Below are positions 8,455 through 16,374 of a stretch of 44,002 bases of DNA, piece after piece. A program made the translations under genes and the position numbers. Origin of the DNA: a virus; the IMG/VR virus record IMGVR_UViG_3300046525_000106, positions 1 through 44,002 of that record; one strand, given 5' to 3'. Positions within the stretch are counted from its first letter, which is position 1. Each line of letters starts with the position of its first letter. The notes under the pieces are model-generated. The model was given only the letters and a program-made list of their open reading frames with translations, ran no database searches and was not told the origin of the DNA.

Positions 8455-8494
8455 CCCTGCTTTATACCCAGTCGCAACTGGTCGATGAGCAGGG
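8455..8494. repeat. Structured GC-richer hairpin block
   Basis: CCCTGCT (8455-8461) pairs with AGCAGGG (8488-8494). Inside it ACC(C)AGT pairs with ACTGGT with one bulge (8466-8472, 8477-8482). The block and its flanks (about 8445-8530) are richer in GC than neighbouring DNA, and the minus strand is open without stops. It looks like a remnant of another gene or a mobile repeat. Identity unknown. Confidence 0.45.
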
Positions 8495-8547
8495 ATAAAT
8501 TGAGTAGAAATCCGTTTAGGTGGGATGAGCTGCCTTTGATAACAAAA

Positions 8548-8607
8548 TGAGCAATTTTTTGCTCACATTTATTTAATTTTATTAGTTTTGAGCATCTTTT
8601 TGCTCAA
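8548..8607. repeat. Two related TGAGCA hairpins
   Basis: TGAGCAA/TTGCTCA with a T4 loop (8548-8565) and TTGAGCA/TGCTCAA with a 6-nt T-rich loop (8588-8607) share the same 6-bp core. They lie directly upstream of the small gene at 8633 and may be terminators of the upstream transcript or a tandem operator. Confidence 0.5.
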
Positions 8608-8632
8608 TCAGACCATTAATAAGGAACATAGT

Positions 8633-8794
8633 ATGAAATTTGCACGACTAACTAATGAACAATTAACACAAACGCTTATTCCTAAGGGTTTTGTGCCACC
8701 CACCCCACCAGAATGTGAAGGCAAAAACATGGTCTATGTTTTTGATAGTGAAGATTCTTTTTATTTAACTTATGATATATTGTTGAGATTATAA
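8633..8794 (+). CDS. Small hypothetical protein, 53 aa
   Basis: Not recognised. The start is ATG 8633, because AAGGA lies 7 nt upstream; a longer frame from TTG 8588 begins inside a hairpin. The protein has a proline patch (GFVPPTPPECEG) and a hydrophobic C-terminus (YVFDSEDSFYLTYDILL). It stands alone between the COG4705-like gene and the two-TM gene. Confidence 0.6.
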   Translation: MKFARLTNEQLTQTLIPKGFVPPTPPECEGKNMVYVFDSEDSFYLTYDILLRL

Positions 8795-8833
8795 GTTAGG
8801 CTCGAATGCAGCACCCAATTTGATCTCTGTTTT

Positions 8834-9526
8834 ATGGTCAATTGGAGATTAGTTTTGAAAATAAGTAAACTTTCATCTACTGTTTTTTTAATTACAGTTT
8901 GCATATCTATTTATCTTTTTGGTCTTATATTTTTTATATATTCAAATGCAGACTCTAAAACATTAACTATATTAAAAGACGCTTTATCAACGACTTCTGG
9001 TTTCTTTGGGGGGATAACTACATTAGTTGCTGCATATATTGCTTCTAGATTATTTAATGATTGGAAAGAACAACATAATTTACAAATAATTGCTCAAGAA
9101 GCAAAAGAAGCAAAAGAAGCAAAAGAAGCATTTCAATTATTCCATGTTCAAAGGAATTCTATTCATTTATTTATATATCAATTGGAGGATATTGCAAATA
9201 ATAACGTTAAAACTAATATTAGTGATAAAAATATTGCAGATAACTTCCAAAATACAATAGTTAATGCATACAATTTGGATAAGGATATTATGAGTTCATT
9301 CTGTTTTTTAACAATGGAACAAGATATCTATAACCTCACAATGGAATACTACGAAACTATTCAGAGCATGGATAATTGTCTATCAGCAAGGGGAAATCTA
9401 AGCTTTAGTGATACTAGTTTTTTAAACAAAAAAAAATCTGAAGAATATTTGATACTCTTCAATATATTAGAAGAAAAAAATAGAAATATTTTGAATGAAT
9501 TAAAAAAATTTATCTTTGTAAAATAG
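8834..9526 (+). CDS. Two-TM protein with cytoplasmic coiled coil
   Basis: A 230-aa hypothetical membrane protein. Two membrane helices (about residues 14-36 and 53-70) are followed by a conserved-looking DW-x2-QH motif (NDWKEQHNLQI) and a long helical cytoplasmic part with a 9-bp-repeat-encoded EAKEAKEAKEA stretch. The helix-LKD(A/S)L-helix-LF-x-DW-x-EQ/EH layout is shared with the protein at 29992-30651, so the two look like distant paralogues. The start could also be the TTG 33 nt later. The function is unknown; proteins of this layout are common prophage cargo and could act in superinfection exclusion, which is speculation. Confidence 0.7.
   Translation: MVNWRLVLKISKLSSTVFLITVCISIYLFGLIFFIYSNADSKTLTILKDALSTTSGFFGGITTLVAAYIASRLFNDWKEQHNLQIIAQEAKEAKEAKEAFQLFHVQRNSIHLFIYQLEDIANNNVKTNISDKNIADNFQNTIVNAYNLDKDIMSSFCFLTMEQDIYNLTMEYYETIQSMDNCLSARGNLSFSDTSFLNKKKSEEYLILFNILEEKNRNILNELKKFIFVK
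9101..9130. repeat. 9-bp tandem repeat inside a coding region
   Basis: GCAAAAGAA is repeated 3.3 times and preceded by a diverged copy (GCTCAAGAA, 9092-9100). It encodes AKE repeats of the coiled coil. Because the unit is a multiple of three, slippage would change the helix length without breaking the frame. Confidence 0.8.
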
Positions 9527-9550
9527 ATAATTTTATATCATTTAATGAAT

Positions 9551-9571
9551 AGTCCTCATCAGGGGACTTTC
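9551..9571 (+). terminator. Weak terminator after the two-TM gene
   Basis: AGTCCTC (9551-9557) pairs with GGGGACT (9562-9568) allowing one G-U pair, followed by a short T-run. It is 24 bp after the stop codon at 9526. Confidence 0.5.
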
Positions 9572-9640
9572 ATAAAATACCTTTCTTTACGTCACTTTTG
9601 ATCATATGAGCTATGTATCTATTTCTATGTTACTTATTAA

Positions 9641-10327
9641 CTAAGTATTATTAAGTTTTGTATAAATTTCATTCGTGCAGTTTTCAATATTGGTAATACA
9701 CTTTCGTAGAAATGGAATAAGATCAATCGCATTATCACCAACTATTATTTTTCTATCTTTAGTAATGTGAATATTTGGTGAGAGCTCACCTCTTTTGTGA
9801 ATTTCCACATTACCATTAGTAATAGTAAAATCATCAATTGTCTTATCACCAATTTTACAACCAGTCATTTTAAATGTTCCATTTCCTGCACCATGGAATA
9901 AGGGAAAATTACCAATAACAACTTTAGCTGAATGTACGGTTACTTCATTTTTTTTAACATCTAAAGCACCATTATGTTTTACGTGATTAGTTAAAGAGCA
10001 TAAATCAACTAACCAGTTATCATTAATTTTGTAACCCTGTATATTTTCGATAATGGTATAAATGTGAGGAAACTCTACTGGAAGCAATTTAAGATTTTTT
10101 TTAACAGATTCATCAAAAGAAACTTTATCTTTCCCGTATGGAAAATAAACTCTATCCTTAGGTTTACTTAAAGAATTGTTAATGTCTTGAGTAGCATATT
10201 CCAATGCACTTCTTAGGTTTTCTAATATATTCTTAACTCTCGGCTTGGAAATATTCTGATGTTTTTCAACAGTATTTGTCTCTTCTTTAGCATATTCTAT
10301 TAAATCCTTGATTTCATGACGGTTCAA
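9641..10327 (-). CDS. Hypothetical protein, 228 aa, TTG start
   Basis: Not recognised. The frame starts at TTG 10327 with a strong AGGGGA 7-8 nt upstream; no in-frame ATG gives a better start, and the overlapping ATG in the ribosome binding site leads to a six-codon frame. The N-terminal half is helical (residues 1-125) with an LTNHVKHNG motif; the C-terminal half is beta-rich (VTVHSAKVVIGNF onwards) and ends in a helix. The helical part with a conserved N-x2-KH faintly recalls HEPN/Abi-type proteins, so a defence role is possible but not shown. It is the last minus-strand gene after the endolysin, separated by a perfect palindrome. Confidence 0.7.
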   Translation of the reverse strand: MNRHEIKDLIEYAKEETNTVEKHQNISKPRVKNILENLRSALEYATQDINNSLSKPKDRVYFPYGKDKVSFDESVKKNLKLLPVEFPHIYTIIENIQGYKINDNWLVDLCSLTNHVKHNGALDVKKNEVTVHSAKVVIGNFPLFHGAGNGTFKMTGCKIGDKTIDDFTITNGNVEIHKRGELSPNIHITKDRKIIVGDNAIDLIPFLRKCITNIENCTNEIYTKLNNT

Positions 10328-10415
10328 TTTTCATCCCCTAAATTATTATTTAAACAAATTATATAAATACTATCGTTTTTAATCCAAAATACCAATTTAA
10401 ATATATTGTCATAGC

Positions 10416-10448
10416 TGCTGTATATTCATTTTCCAAAAATATACAGCA
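10416..10448. repeat. Perfect 11-bp palindrome downstream of the endolysin
   Basis: TGCTGTATATT (10416-10426) and AATATACAGCA (10438-10448) form an exact inverted repeat around an 11-nt spacer. No U-tract follows on either side, so it may be an operator or an mRNA-stabilising stem more than a terminator. It lies 13 bp beyond the endolysin stop. Confidence 0.7.
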
Positions 10449-10460
10449 AATTATAGATTA

Positions 10461-11006
10461 TTATATTGATACTCGATTGGCAATCCAGCCATAGAAAAAC
10501 TGCTCTTGGCTTGGATTACGTTCACAGATTTCTATGTAACGTTGACCTTGCATGATATTCAGTACTCGAACTAATACCTTCTCTCCTTCTTTACCACGCT
10601 TAGCCAGATAGATTTTTAGAGCACCTAAAGTATTAGAGCCATAAACCCCATCAACCTTCAAATCTGCATATCCAGCTTTACCTTGGTTGTTGAGCAAATT
10701 CAAAGCACGTTGTAGCAAAGGTTTTGCAAAGTCAGTGCCACAGTTCACACCAGTATCTAAAAGCTCTTCAGCAACTAACGAGCTTATTACATTCACCTGA
10801 TCAAAACGAGGCGAGATCCAGTATTGTTTCCGATAAATAGACTTGGCGATATCAAGCGGTAAGTCTTTCATGTTGCCCTTAAAACCATTTGTACGTGCTA
10901 CTGCTTCAGTAATGCCGTACTTTGTTGCCCCTCCTCGATCTGCTGGATTATTTACATACCCGCCTTCACGTTTGATGAGTTCTTCAAGATATTTTTCGAT
11001 ATTCAT
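10461..11006 (-). CDS. Endolysin, GH108 N-acetylmuramidase
   Basis: Peptidoglycan hydrolase for host lysis, 181 aa. The N-terminal GH108 domain begins with the catalytic motif KREGGYVNNPADRGG (E14), followed by ATKYGIT. The C-terminal part (about 95-175), with VDGVYGSNTLGAL and an ERNPSQEQFFYGW stretch, fits the PG_binding_3 domain usual in this family. There is no signal peptide, so export relies on the holin. The start is supported by GGAAAC before the ATG. It is preceded by a hairpin terminator (11031-11048), and holin and secreted-protein genes lie upstream in the same direction. Confidence 0.93.
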   Translation of the reverse strand: MNIEKYLEELIKREGGYVNNPADRGGATKYGITEAVARTNGFKGNMKDLPLDIAKSIYRKQYWISPRFDQVNVISSLVAEELLDTGVNCGTDFAKPLLQRALNLLNNQGKAGYADLKVDGVYGSNTLGALKIYLAKRGKEGEKVLVRVLNIMQGQRYIEICERNPSQEQFFYGWIANRVSI

Positions 11007-11030
11007 TTTAGTTTCCTATAGATGTAAAAA

Positions 11031-11048
11031 AGCCACCCGAAGGTGGCT
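11031..11048 (-). terminator. Intergenic hairpin before the endolysin gene
   Basis: AGCCACC-cgaa-GGTGGCT with a U-run on the minus strand. It lies between the secreted-protein gene and the endolysin start, and is one of the late-operon hairpins. Confidence 0.8.
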
Positions 11049-11079
11049 GTTGATAAAAATTCGTTAATTCAATTGGCTT

Positions 11080-11952
11080 TTACAAAGCTACACCGCAAAT
11101 GTCCTTAGCCCCAGTAGGATAAGTAAACTGCAATTTTGACTTATCCGTAACCAATTGCAGACCCACTGTTTTCCCTGTTAAAGCTGAGTTGGCGAAGTGG
11201 TCTTGATTGATTACTCCCGTATAGCTCATATATTTTAATTTATTTTCCATAATGAGGTTCGTATAACCATAGTTCATTCCATTAATAATATAACCAACTT
11301 GTTTAGTATTCTGGTTTACATAAAGGCCCACTCTTACTTTTCCATCTGCAGGAATTTGTATTGGGTTCGAGTTTCGAGCAGCACTTAAAAAGGTTAAATA
11401 ACCAGTACCATCAGATTTATAAGTTGTACCAAATGAAGTAATTGAATCACCATTTACAATTCCCGAGTAGTTATTACTCTTCGTAAACATCAAATTTATG
11501 GTCAACTCTACTTTATTCTCAGATGAACCTGTAATTAAGAAACCGTATTCATAAAATTGAGAACTAGTGCCAAGATTAATTTTTATATTATTAACATCAA
11601 AAATGAATTCCTGAACAAAGATATCTGAGGTGGCAATAGGCTTATCTACCAAGACAACATTATCTGGAGTATCAAAAACATACTGGGTTTTAAACTGGGC
11701 ATATTTTTTTGAAGCTAAATATAAATCAACATCCTTATTAGAATAGTAGCTTATTAAGTCGGAACCTGATTGATTAGTACCATTTATATTAGCCACTTTC
11801 TCTATATAACGATGATTTGTTGCATTTGCGGCTTTCGCGGCTTCTAAAGCTTTTAAGTCTTGTAGGGTTGCATCAAAGCTATATGTACATTCTGCAAAAA
11901 CACTAGTTACACTACTGAAACCCATTATTGTTGCTAAAATTATCTTTTTCAC
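11080..11952 (-). CDS. Secreted hypothetical protein, 290 aa
   Basis: Not recognised. It has a clear Sec signal peptide (MKKIILATIMGFSSVTSVFA, cleavage after A20), then a helical AEAAKAAN-type stretch and a beta-rich body with several Gly/Ser turns, ending in a short Cys-containing tail (DICGVAL) that may pair with the Cys just after cleavage (ECTYSF). It lies between holin and endolysin, so it is either lysis-linked or a lysogenic-conversion gene. A secreted beta-sandwich (LamG-like) fold is one possibility. TAAT-rich DNA precedes the ATG and no strong Shine-Dalgarno sequence is seen except CAGGATAATGCC. Confidence 0.75.
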   Translation of the reverse strand: MKKIILATIMGFSSVTSVFAECTYSFDATLQDLKALEAAKAANATNHRYIEKVANINGTNQSGSDLISYYSNKDVDLYLASKKYAQFKTQYVFDTPDNVVLVDKPIATSDIFVQEFIFDVNNIKINLGTSSQFYEYGFLITGSSENKVELTINLMFTKSNNYSGIVNGDSITSFGTTYKSDGTGYLTFLSAARNSNPIQIPADGKVRVGLYVNQNTKQVGYIINGMNYGYTNLIMENKLKYMSYTGVINQDHFANSALTGKTVGLQLVTDKSKLQFTYPTGAKDICGVAL

Positions 11953-12055
11953 GGCATTATCCTGTTTTTATTTTGAACATTTAGTATAAACAAGTATCTA
12001 AATAATTTGATTAATTCCGACAGATGACAGAAATATAAGTGAGCTATTTAATAAT

Positions 12056-12071
12056 ACCGCCCGAAGGCGGT
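12056..12071 (-). terminator. Hairpin after the holin gene
   Basis: ACCGCC-cgaa-GGCGGT overlaps the holin stop codon region; the minus-strand tail is ATTATTA, a weak U-tract. Confidence 0.65.
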
Positions 12072-12460
12072 TAACTATTTTGGATATCATCTTTGGCTTT
12101 CTTAACTTCTTTGATTACTTCAATAATCGTCTTACCTTCCTGTTTGTTGATAAAATTAAAGGTCCACCGGACTAAAGCCCAACCAGGAATACCGCAAACG
12201 AAGAAGAAACCACCGAGCGCCATCATCCCCCAAACATCTGTAATCCATTCATGAAGGCCCCACTTCACAATGATGAATGAACCACCAGCTAAACTTGATA
12301 CGACGGTACAAATAAGACCGACTGCCCACTCTTGTGGTGAGCGTGGCATACGTGTCATTAATACAACTGCTGCAACTAAGGCGACTGCTAAAGTCACCAT
12401 AATCGCTGCCCCATAAAATTTTAATAAAGCTGTTAAACCGCTTGTGGAAACTGGTTCCAT
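12071..12460 (-). CDS. Phage holin (LydA-like)
   Basis: A 129-aa membrane protein expected to make the hole that releases the endolysin. Three hydrophobic segments are visible: about 13-35 (FYGAAIMVTLAVALVAAVVL), 46-65 and 76-97, followed by a charged C-terminal tail (IEVIKEVKKAKDD). Its size and layout resemble the LydA-type holins next to GH108 endolysins. GGAG lies 8 nt before the ATG. It is preceded by two hairpins and lies directly downstream of the tail tip gene. Confidence 0.82.
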   Translation of the reverse strand: MEPVSTSGLTALLKFYGAAIMVTLAVALVAAVVLMTRMPRSPQEWAVGLICTVVSSLAGGSFIIVKWGLHEWITDVWGMMALGGFFFVCGIPGWALVRWTFNFINKQEGKTIIEVIKEVKKAKDDIQNS

Positions 12461-12482
12461 TTATATCTCCAGAAATAAAAAA

Positions 12483-12498
12483 ACCGCTAGAAAGCGGT
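12483..12498 (-). terminator. Intergenic hairpin before the holin gene
   Basis: ACCGCT-agaa-AGCGGT followed by seven U on the minus strand; the holin ribosome binding site comes directly after it. Confidence 0.85.
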
Positions 12499-12538
12499 AG
12501 TTGTTCGTTGTCCAATCCATCATAGGTGCGACAGAAAA

Positions 12539-12557
12539 AGCACCCGAAGTGGGTGCT
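12539..12557 (-). terminator. Terminator after the tail tip gene
   Basis: AGCACCC/GGGTGCT around a 5-nt loop, with TTTTT on the minus strand, 19 bp past the tip protein stop codon. Confidence 0.85.
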
Positions 12558-12575
12558 CTAAGTTCTTTCAAAGTA

Positions 12576-15500
12576 TTAAAGGGTTTGTAGGATTCTACCT
12601 CCATTTATCAATTTAGTTGTCAGTGGCGCTACTCCGACAATTGCAGTGCCGCCTGCTCCTGGCTGGCCTTCAGTTGTGCCATGATAATTCCAGTTCGAGG
12701 TACCACTATTTGTAGACTTGGTTCCACGTTGTCCCCAGCCACCGCCATCACCAGATAAAGGTGATACATAACGGTCGCTATTTGGAGTTCGATAACCTTT
12801 CCCTGGTGTTACTGCATCAGCATCGGTAACTTTTACAACTAATAAATAGCCACCGTTCAAATACCAGCGCCAATCCTGAGTATCATTGTAAATTGGTTGC
12901 CCTGTCATAACCCGTCCAAATGGTGCGCCAGCTCCTCCAGGAACACCCTGTACTCCATAGCCAAGTTCAGTGTAGATACCACTCGGTGTAGCCCCGCCTC
13001 CAGAACCACCTCTAGCTAAAGTGCCTCCGTCAATAATTAGATTCAATTTGCTGTGCCGGTTCATTAAACCGGGTGCGCCTTGAAAACCATCACGACGTGT
13101 TTTTGCAAAGTTATAATCGGGATCACTAGACCACGCACCGAATGCAAGATGAGGTAAACCTCCATCACCCCCGCGCCCAACCACTGAACCTTTAATCGTA
13201 AGATTTACAGTAAGACCAGGAGGAAACTCTCCTGTATCAATCGCTGGCAGTTCTTGGGCGGCAGGTACAATAAACTCCTGTTTTGCTGGACTAGAATTGT
13301 GGTCGAACTTATACACCATTCGTGTTTCTGGTCGAAGTGAACTAGAGCTCGAAACCAAAGCACCGGCTTCAACGATAAAGCTAATTTCTCCAGAGGTTGG
13401 CAAGTCACCTCTTTGCATCTGATATAACCGCGCCAGATTAATATCTAACTGGTCGTATCGAATGTAAATCGGAGAATCATCGACTGGTACATCAATAAAA
13501 TCTTTATCGTTGAGGTAATACCGAACATCATAATTCACCGCAGTAATCGTATTTGAGAACTTATCCACTGGGTCTTTCTTAGCGACAACGTAAGGTAAGG
13601 AGTCCTTTGTATCGTCATTAACAACCGTATAGATAGTATTAATAAAATCATCTGGACTTAGTTTTAAAGCCCCGTTGGGCAACCGTCCTAAAACTACTTT
13701 GTTCTTAGCAGATCCGGCAGTAATAGGAAGTAGATCAACGGTACCATCTCCCATTTGCAAATAAATCACGTAGCTCTTACCAGCGATGAAATCTACATCA
13801 TGGCTTAGAGTTAGAATTAAGCCCTCTTGTTTCACCACATCACCACTTTGATGAACGCCATTGCGGTAATCCGCTACAGCAATACGGTCACGTAAAACCA
13901 GTAATTCCGATTCTGGCGCTGCATCAAAAGTGATTGATTTGCGCTGAAAGCGGAGCTTGTTCCAAAGCCGGTACGCATTAAAACGAGCTTGCCATTTGTT
14001 ACGCACACCAACAGATTTAACTTCTTTGGGATTCTTGGATCCCTTATCCGGCAAATAAATATTGATACGACTATCATCGGTCGGATCCGTATATTCATAG
14101 ATCACCCCATCATAGTCGTCCATCATGCCTAGCGTTAGATCATGCTTATAACTATCCGGAATGATATTCCTGAAGTTAAACAGTAATACCGAGTTATCTG
14201 TTGGTCGTTCAAAGTAGATCTTTAGCTTGTTGTTCTGTCGATATGCCGTACAAAAAACAGCATCACAAAGGTTGGTGACCAGCTCTTCAAATGAAAGATT
14301 AGTGTCATCAATGGTTGTACAGAACTCAGCAGCTAAAGGCGTACCGAAGTAATCGACAATATCGTTATAAGTACGATAGATGTTTTCAATATCAATCTCA
14401 TCGATCGTACGGCGGCCAATCTTGTCATCGAGCGCCATTGAAACCAAAGCATCTGCAAAGCTTGAAGTTGGGAACAACTCTGCTGTCATCGCTCCATTTT
14501 TGTATGTTGGCAACATCCGCTGAAGATCGAAATTGATCTTGCGCGACTTAACAGATAAGGCTCCAGTCGTTGCATATGTACGTGCACGGAAAACCGTTTC
14601 ATGTTCATACATCGTGCTTTGTAATGGATAAGCACCGTAGAGTGCTTGCCACTTCACTTCATCAACTACAGTTGTCACTGCTGGAGTTGGTGTTAATCGG
14701 CGAGCACGTACGCTACAGCGCCCTTGAAATGTGACCATATCCAGCGTTGCACCGACAGTTTGCCGTGACTTAGCTGAACCCTTGAGAATGATCTGTTTTA
14801 GCATTGGGTTGCCAATAGCTGCACCAGACTCATTCACTGGAGTTACTTCAACTTCAATTGTGACATTTACAGCCGCCTGATTACCTCCTGAAGAGACGGT
14901 ATAAAGCCCATTGTTCGCCACAAAGTTAAAGATGACACGACTACGTTCAATGTTGTCCAGAATGAATGGACCAATCCACTTCTCGCCAATAGATGAAAGC
15001 TTTGGAGATAAAGCACCAGTTTGCTGATTAGTGAGCTCTTTTAGCTTTAGCCAATTCGGATTTACTGCTGCCGGATTTGATAAGGCCATTCGGTCATCAG
15101 CAACGGATAAGACGCTGTACGTACCATTTAAATCGTATGTTTGCCCATTATAAGTAAAAGAAGCATTAGTAATTTCAACTCGGTCATTGCTGACAAACTT
15201 AGTCGTTAAATCAGTATTGTTTGCGGCTGCTCGCAGGATCTCGTTTGGATATGCAAATTGAAGATAATTTGTGCCCTCTAGACTTTGAGTATCGGCTGGC
15301 CGCAATATCTGACCATTCACTGAGTTTTGATGCTGAACAGTTAAAGGCGGTGTAGTAATTTCGCTACCGAGCGAAAAATAAGGCTGTCCGGATACTATAT
15401 CGACACCTGGTCGAAAGACCTCGACCGATGCACCTGCAATATCAACAATATTGGTTTCACCATCGTAAGCGCCTTTAATATGATAGTGACCACGCCCAAT

Positions 15501-16019
15501 ACAACCAACAAGATGTTCAACTTCAACATTGTTTTCATAGACTTTGTAAGGAACTGCAATTAAGTCAGGCGTATCCCAAGCAGCCCCGTAAATATCAGCA
15601 ATACGGCCATTCACCCGCATTTTGTTTTCGCGATTTGAAAGTTCGTTATTTGCAGATGAGGATTGATTGTTATTCTGAGTAGTTTGGGCAATTGACGGCG
15701 CGGGCATTAGAAATGCGATCGCCACACTTAAAACAATAGAGACGATAGCAGCAATAAGCGCAGGCATACCTTTCGGATTTTCAATCACAATGAAAGTGCC
15801 TGGTAAGAAATCAAGCTGCTTTAGGTCGTGAGCATTCTTAGGTGTAACTTCATTGGCAAAAGAGATCTCCGCATGATCCATATTGCTTGAAGTATGAAAA
15901 ATACGAACATGCTCAGGTAAGTATTCATATTTTGAAGTAAGCCATTGCCCGATAGTTTCAGCTTGTTCAATTGTCTTCTCTTCAGACAAAGGATCCTGTT
16001 TATAAATAATCTTAATCAT
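12576..16019 (-). CDS. Tail tip / host specificity protein J
   Basis: A large 1147-aa protein at the distal end of the tail that contacts the host surface. The N-terminal ~80 residues are a ubiquitin-like domain, followed by a hydrophobic stretch (86-106, ALIAAIVSIVLSVAIAFLM) and then the TipJ/lambda J-type body (GRIADIYGAAWDTPDL; GCIGRGHYHI at about 175). The C-terminal ~200 residues (from about 940) carry several glycine-rich loops (GRGGDGG, GGSGGGATPSG, GDGGGWGQRG, GQPGAGGTA) likely to be the receptor-binding part. It follows the NlpC/P60 gene with an 8-bp overlap, as in lambda K-I-J. The start ATG overlaps the preceding gene's stop region. Confidence 0.92.
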   Translation of the reverse strand: MIKIIYKQDPLSEEKTIEQAETIGQWLTSKYEYLPEHVRIFHTSSNMDHAEISFANEVTPKNAHDLKQLDFLPGTFIVIENPKGMPALIAAIVSIVLSVAIAFLMPAPSIAQTTQNNNQSSSANNELSNRENKMRVNGRIADIYGAAWDTPDLIAVPYKVYENNVEVEHLVGCIGRGHYHIKGAYDGETNIVDIAGASVEVFRPGVDIVSGQPYFSLGSEITTPPLTVQHQNSVNGQILRPADTQSLEGTNYLQFAYPNEILRAAANNTDLTTKFVSNDRVEITNASFTYNGQTYDLNGTYSVLSVADDRMALSNPAAVNPNWLKLKELTNQQTGALSPKLSSIGEKWIGPFILDNIERSRVIFNFVANNGLYTVSSGGNQAAVNVTIEVEVTPVNESGAAIGNPMLKQIILKGSAKSRQTVGATLDMVTFQGRCSVRARRLTPTPAVTTVVDEVKWQALYGAYPLQSTMYEHETVFRARTYATTGALSVKSRKINFDLQRMLPTYKNGAMTAELFPTSSFADALVSMALDDKIGRRTIDEIDIENIYRTYNDIVDYFGTPLAAEFCTTIDDTNLSFEELVTNLCDAVFCTAYRQNNKLKIYFERPTDNSVLLFNFRNIIPDSYKHDLTLGMMDDYDGVIYEYTDPTDDSRINIYLPDKGSKNPKEVKSVGVRNKWQARFNAYRLWNKLRFQRKSITFDAAPESELLVLRDRIAVADYRNGVHQSGDVVKQEGLILTLSHDVDFIAGKSYVIYLQMGDGTVDLLPITAGSAKNKVVLGRLPNGALKLSPDDFINTIYTVVNDDTKDSLPYVVAKKDPVDKFSNTITAVNYDVRYYLNDKDFIDVPVDDSPIYIRYDQLDINLARLYQMQRGDLPTSGEISFIVEAGALVSSSSSLRPETRMVYKFDHNSSPAKQEFIVPAAQELPAIDTGEFPPGLTVNLTIKGSVVGRGGDGGLPHLAFGAWSSDPDYNFAKTRRDGFQGAPGLMNRHSKLNLIIDGGTLARGGSGGGATPSGIYTELGYGVQGVPGGAGAPFGRVMTGQPIYNDTQDWRWYLNGGYLLVVKVTDADAVTPGKGYRTPNSDRYVSPLSGDGGGWGQRGTKSTNSGTSNWNYHGTTEGQPGAGGTAIVGVAPLTTKLINGGRILQTL

Positions 16020-16374
16020 AGTAACCGACCCGACTAAACCCCATTGCTTTAATTACGTCTTCAGCTAAATAAGTGACTCCGCTCTCCATTAGGTGTAAAA
16101 CCTTCTGCCCACGAAAAAGCCCCACATGTGGGGGCTTATTTCGTTGTCTTGGATGGAAGGCGACTATGCAGCCTTCCTTGGGCATGGGCAGCGGATTTAA
16201 GAGTTTTAATCGTGAGACTTTAAACTCGATATGGCCTTTAGGTTTCATGAACAAATCTAAAGCTTCACTCCGGTCTACGCCATATAGATCTAAAGCAGCT
16301 TCATGTGCAAAGTGAACACAGTTGTAGTGTTCTTCGTCGTATTGCTTATCAAGTAAATGATCATGACTTTTCAT
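16012..16374 (-). CDS. NlpC/P60-type tail assembly protein
   Basis: A 120-aa minor tail protein that resembles the C40 peptidase half of lambda K. The catalytic pair is visible as C19 in EHYNCVHFAHEA and H83 in KPPHVGLF. A Cys-His hydrolase acting on peptidoglycan peptides during DNA entry is the family role. It overlaps the DUF1833-like gene before it by 4 bp and the tip gene after it by 8 bp, so translational coupling is likely. Confidence 0.83.
   Translation of the reverse strand: MKSHDHLLDKQYDEEHYNCVHFAHEAALDLYGVDRSEALDLFMKPKGHIEFKVSRLKLLNPLPMPKEGCIVAFHPRQRNKPPHVGLFRGQKVLHLMESGVTYLAEDVIKAMGFSRVGYYD

Noticed and set aside
8455-8530. Possible integron attC site
   Set aside because: The hairpin and a GTTTAGGTG-like sequence suggested it, but paired core sites (GTTRRRY / RYYYAAC) in proper spacing are missing.
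12249-12515. Minus-strand frame of 88 aa over the holin gene
   Set aside because: It overlaps the holin in another frame, crosses a terminator, and has no family features.
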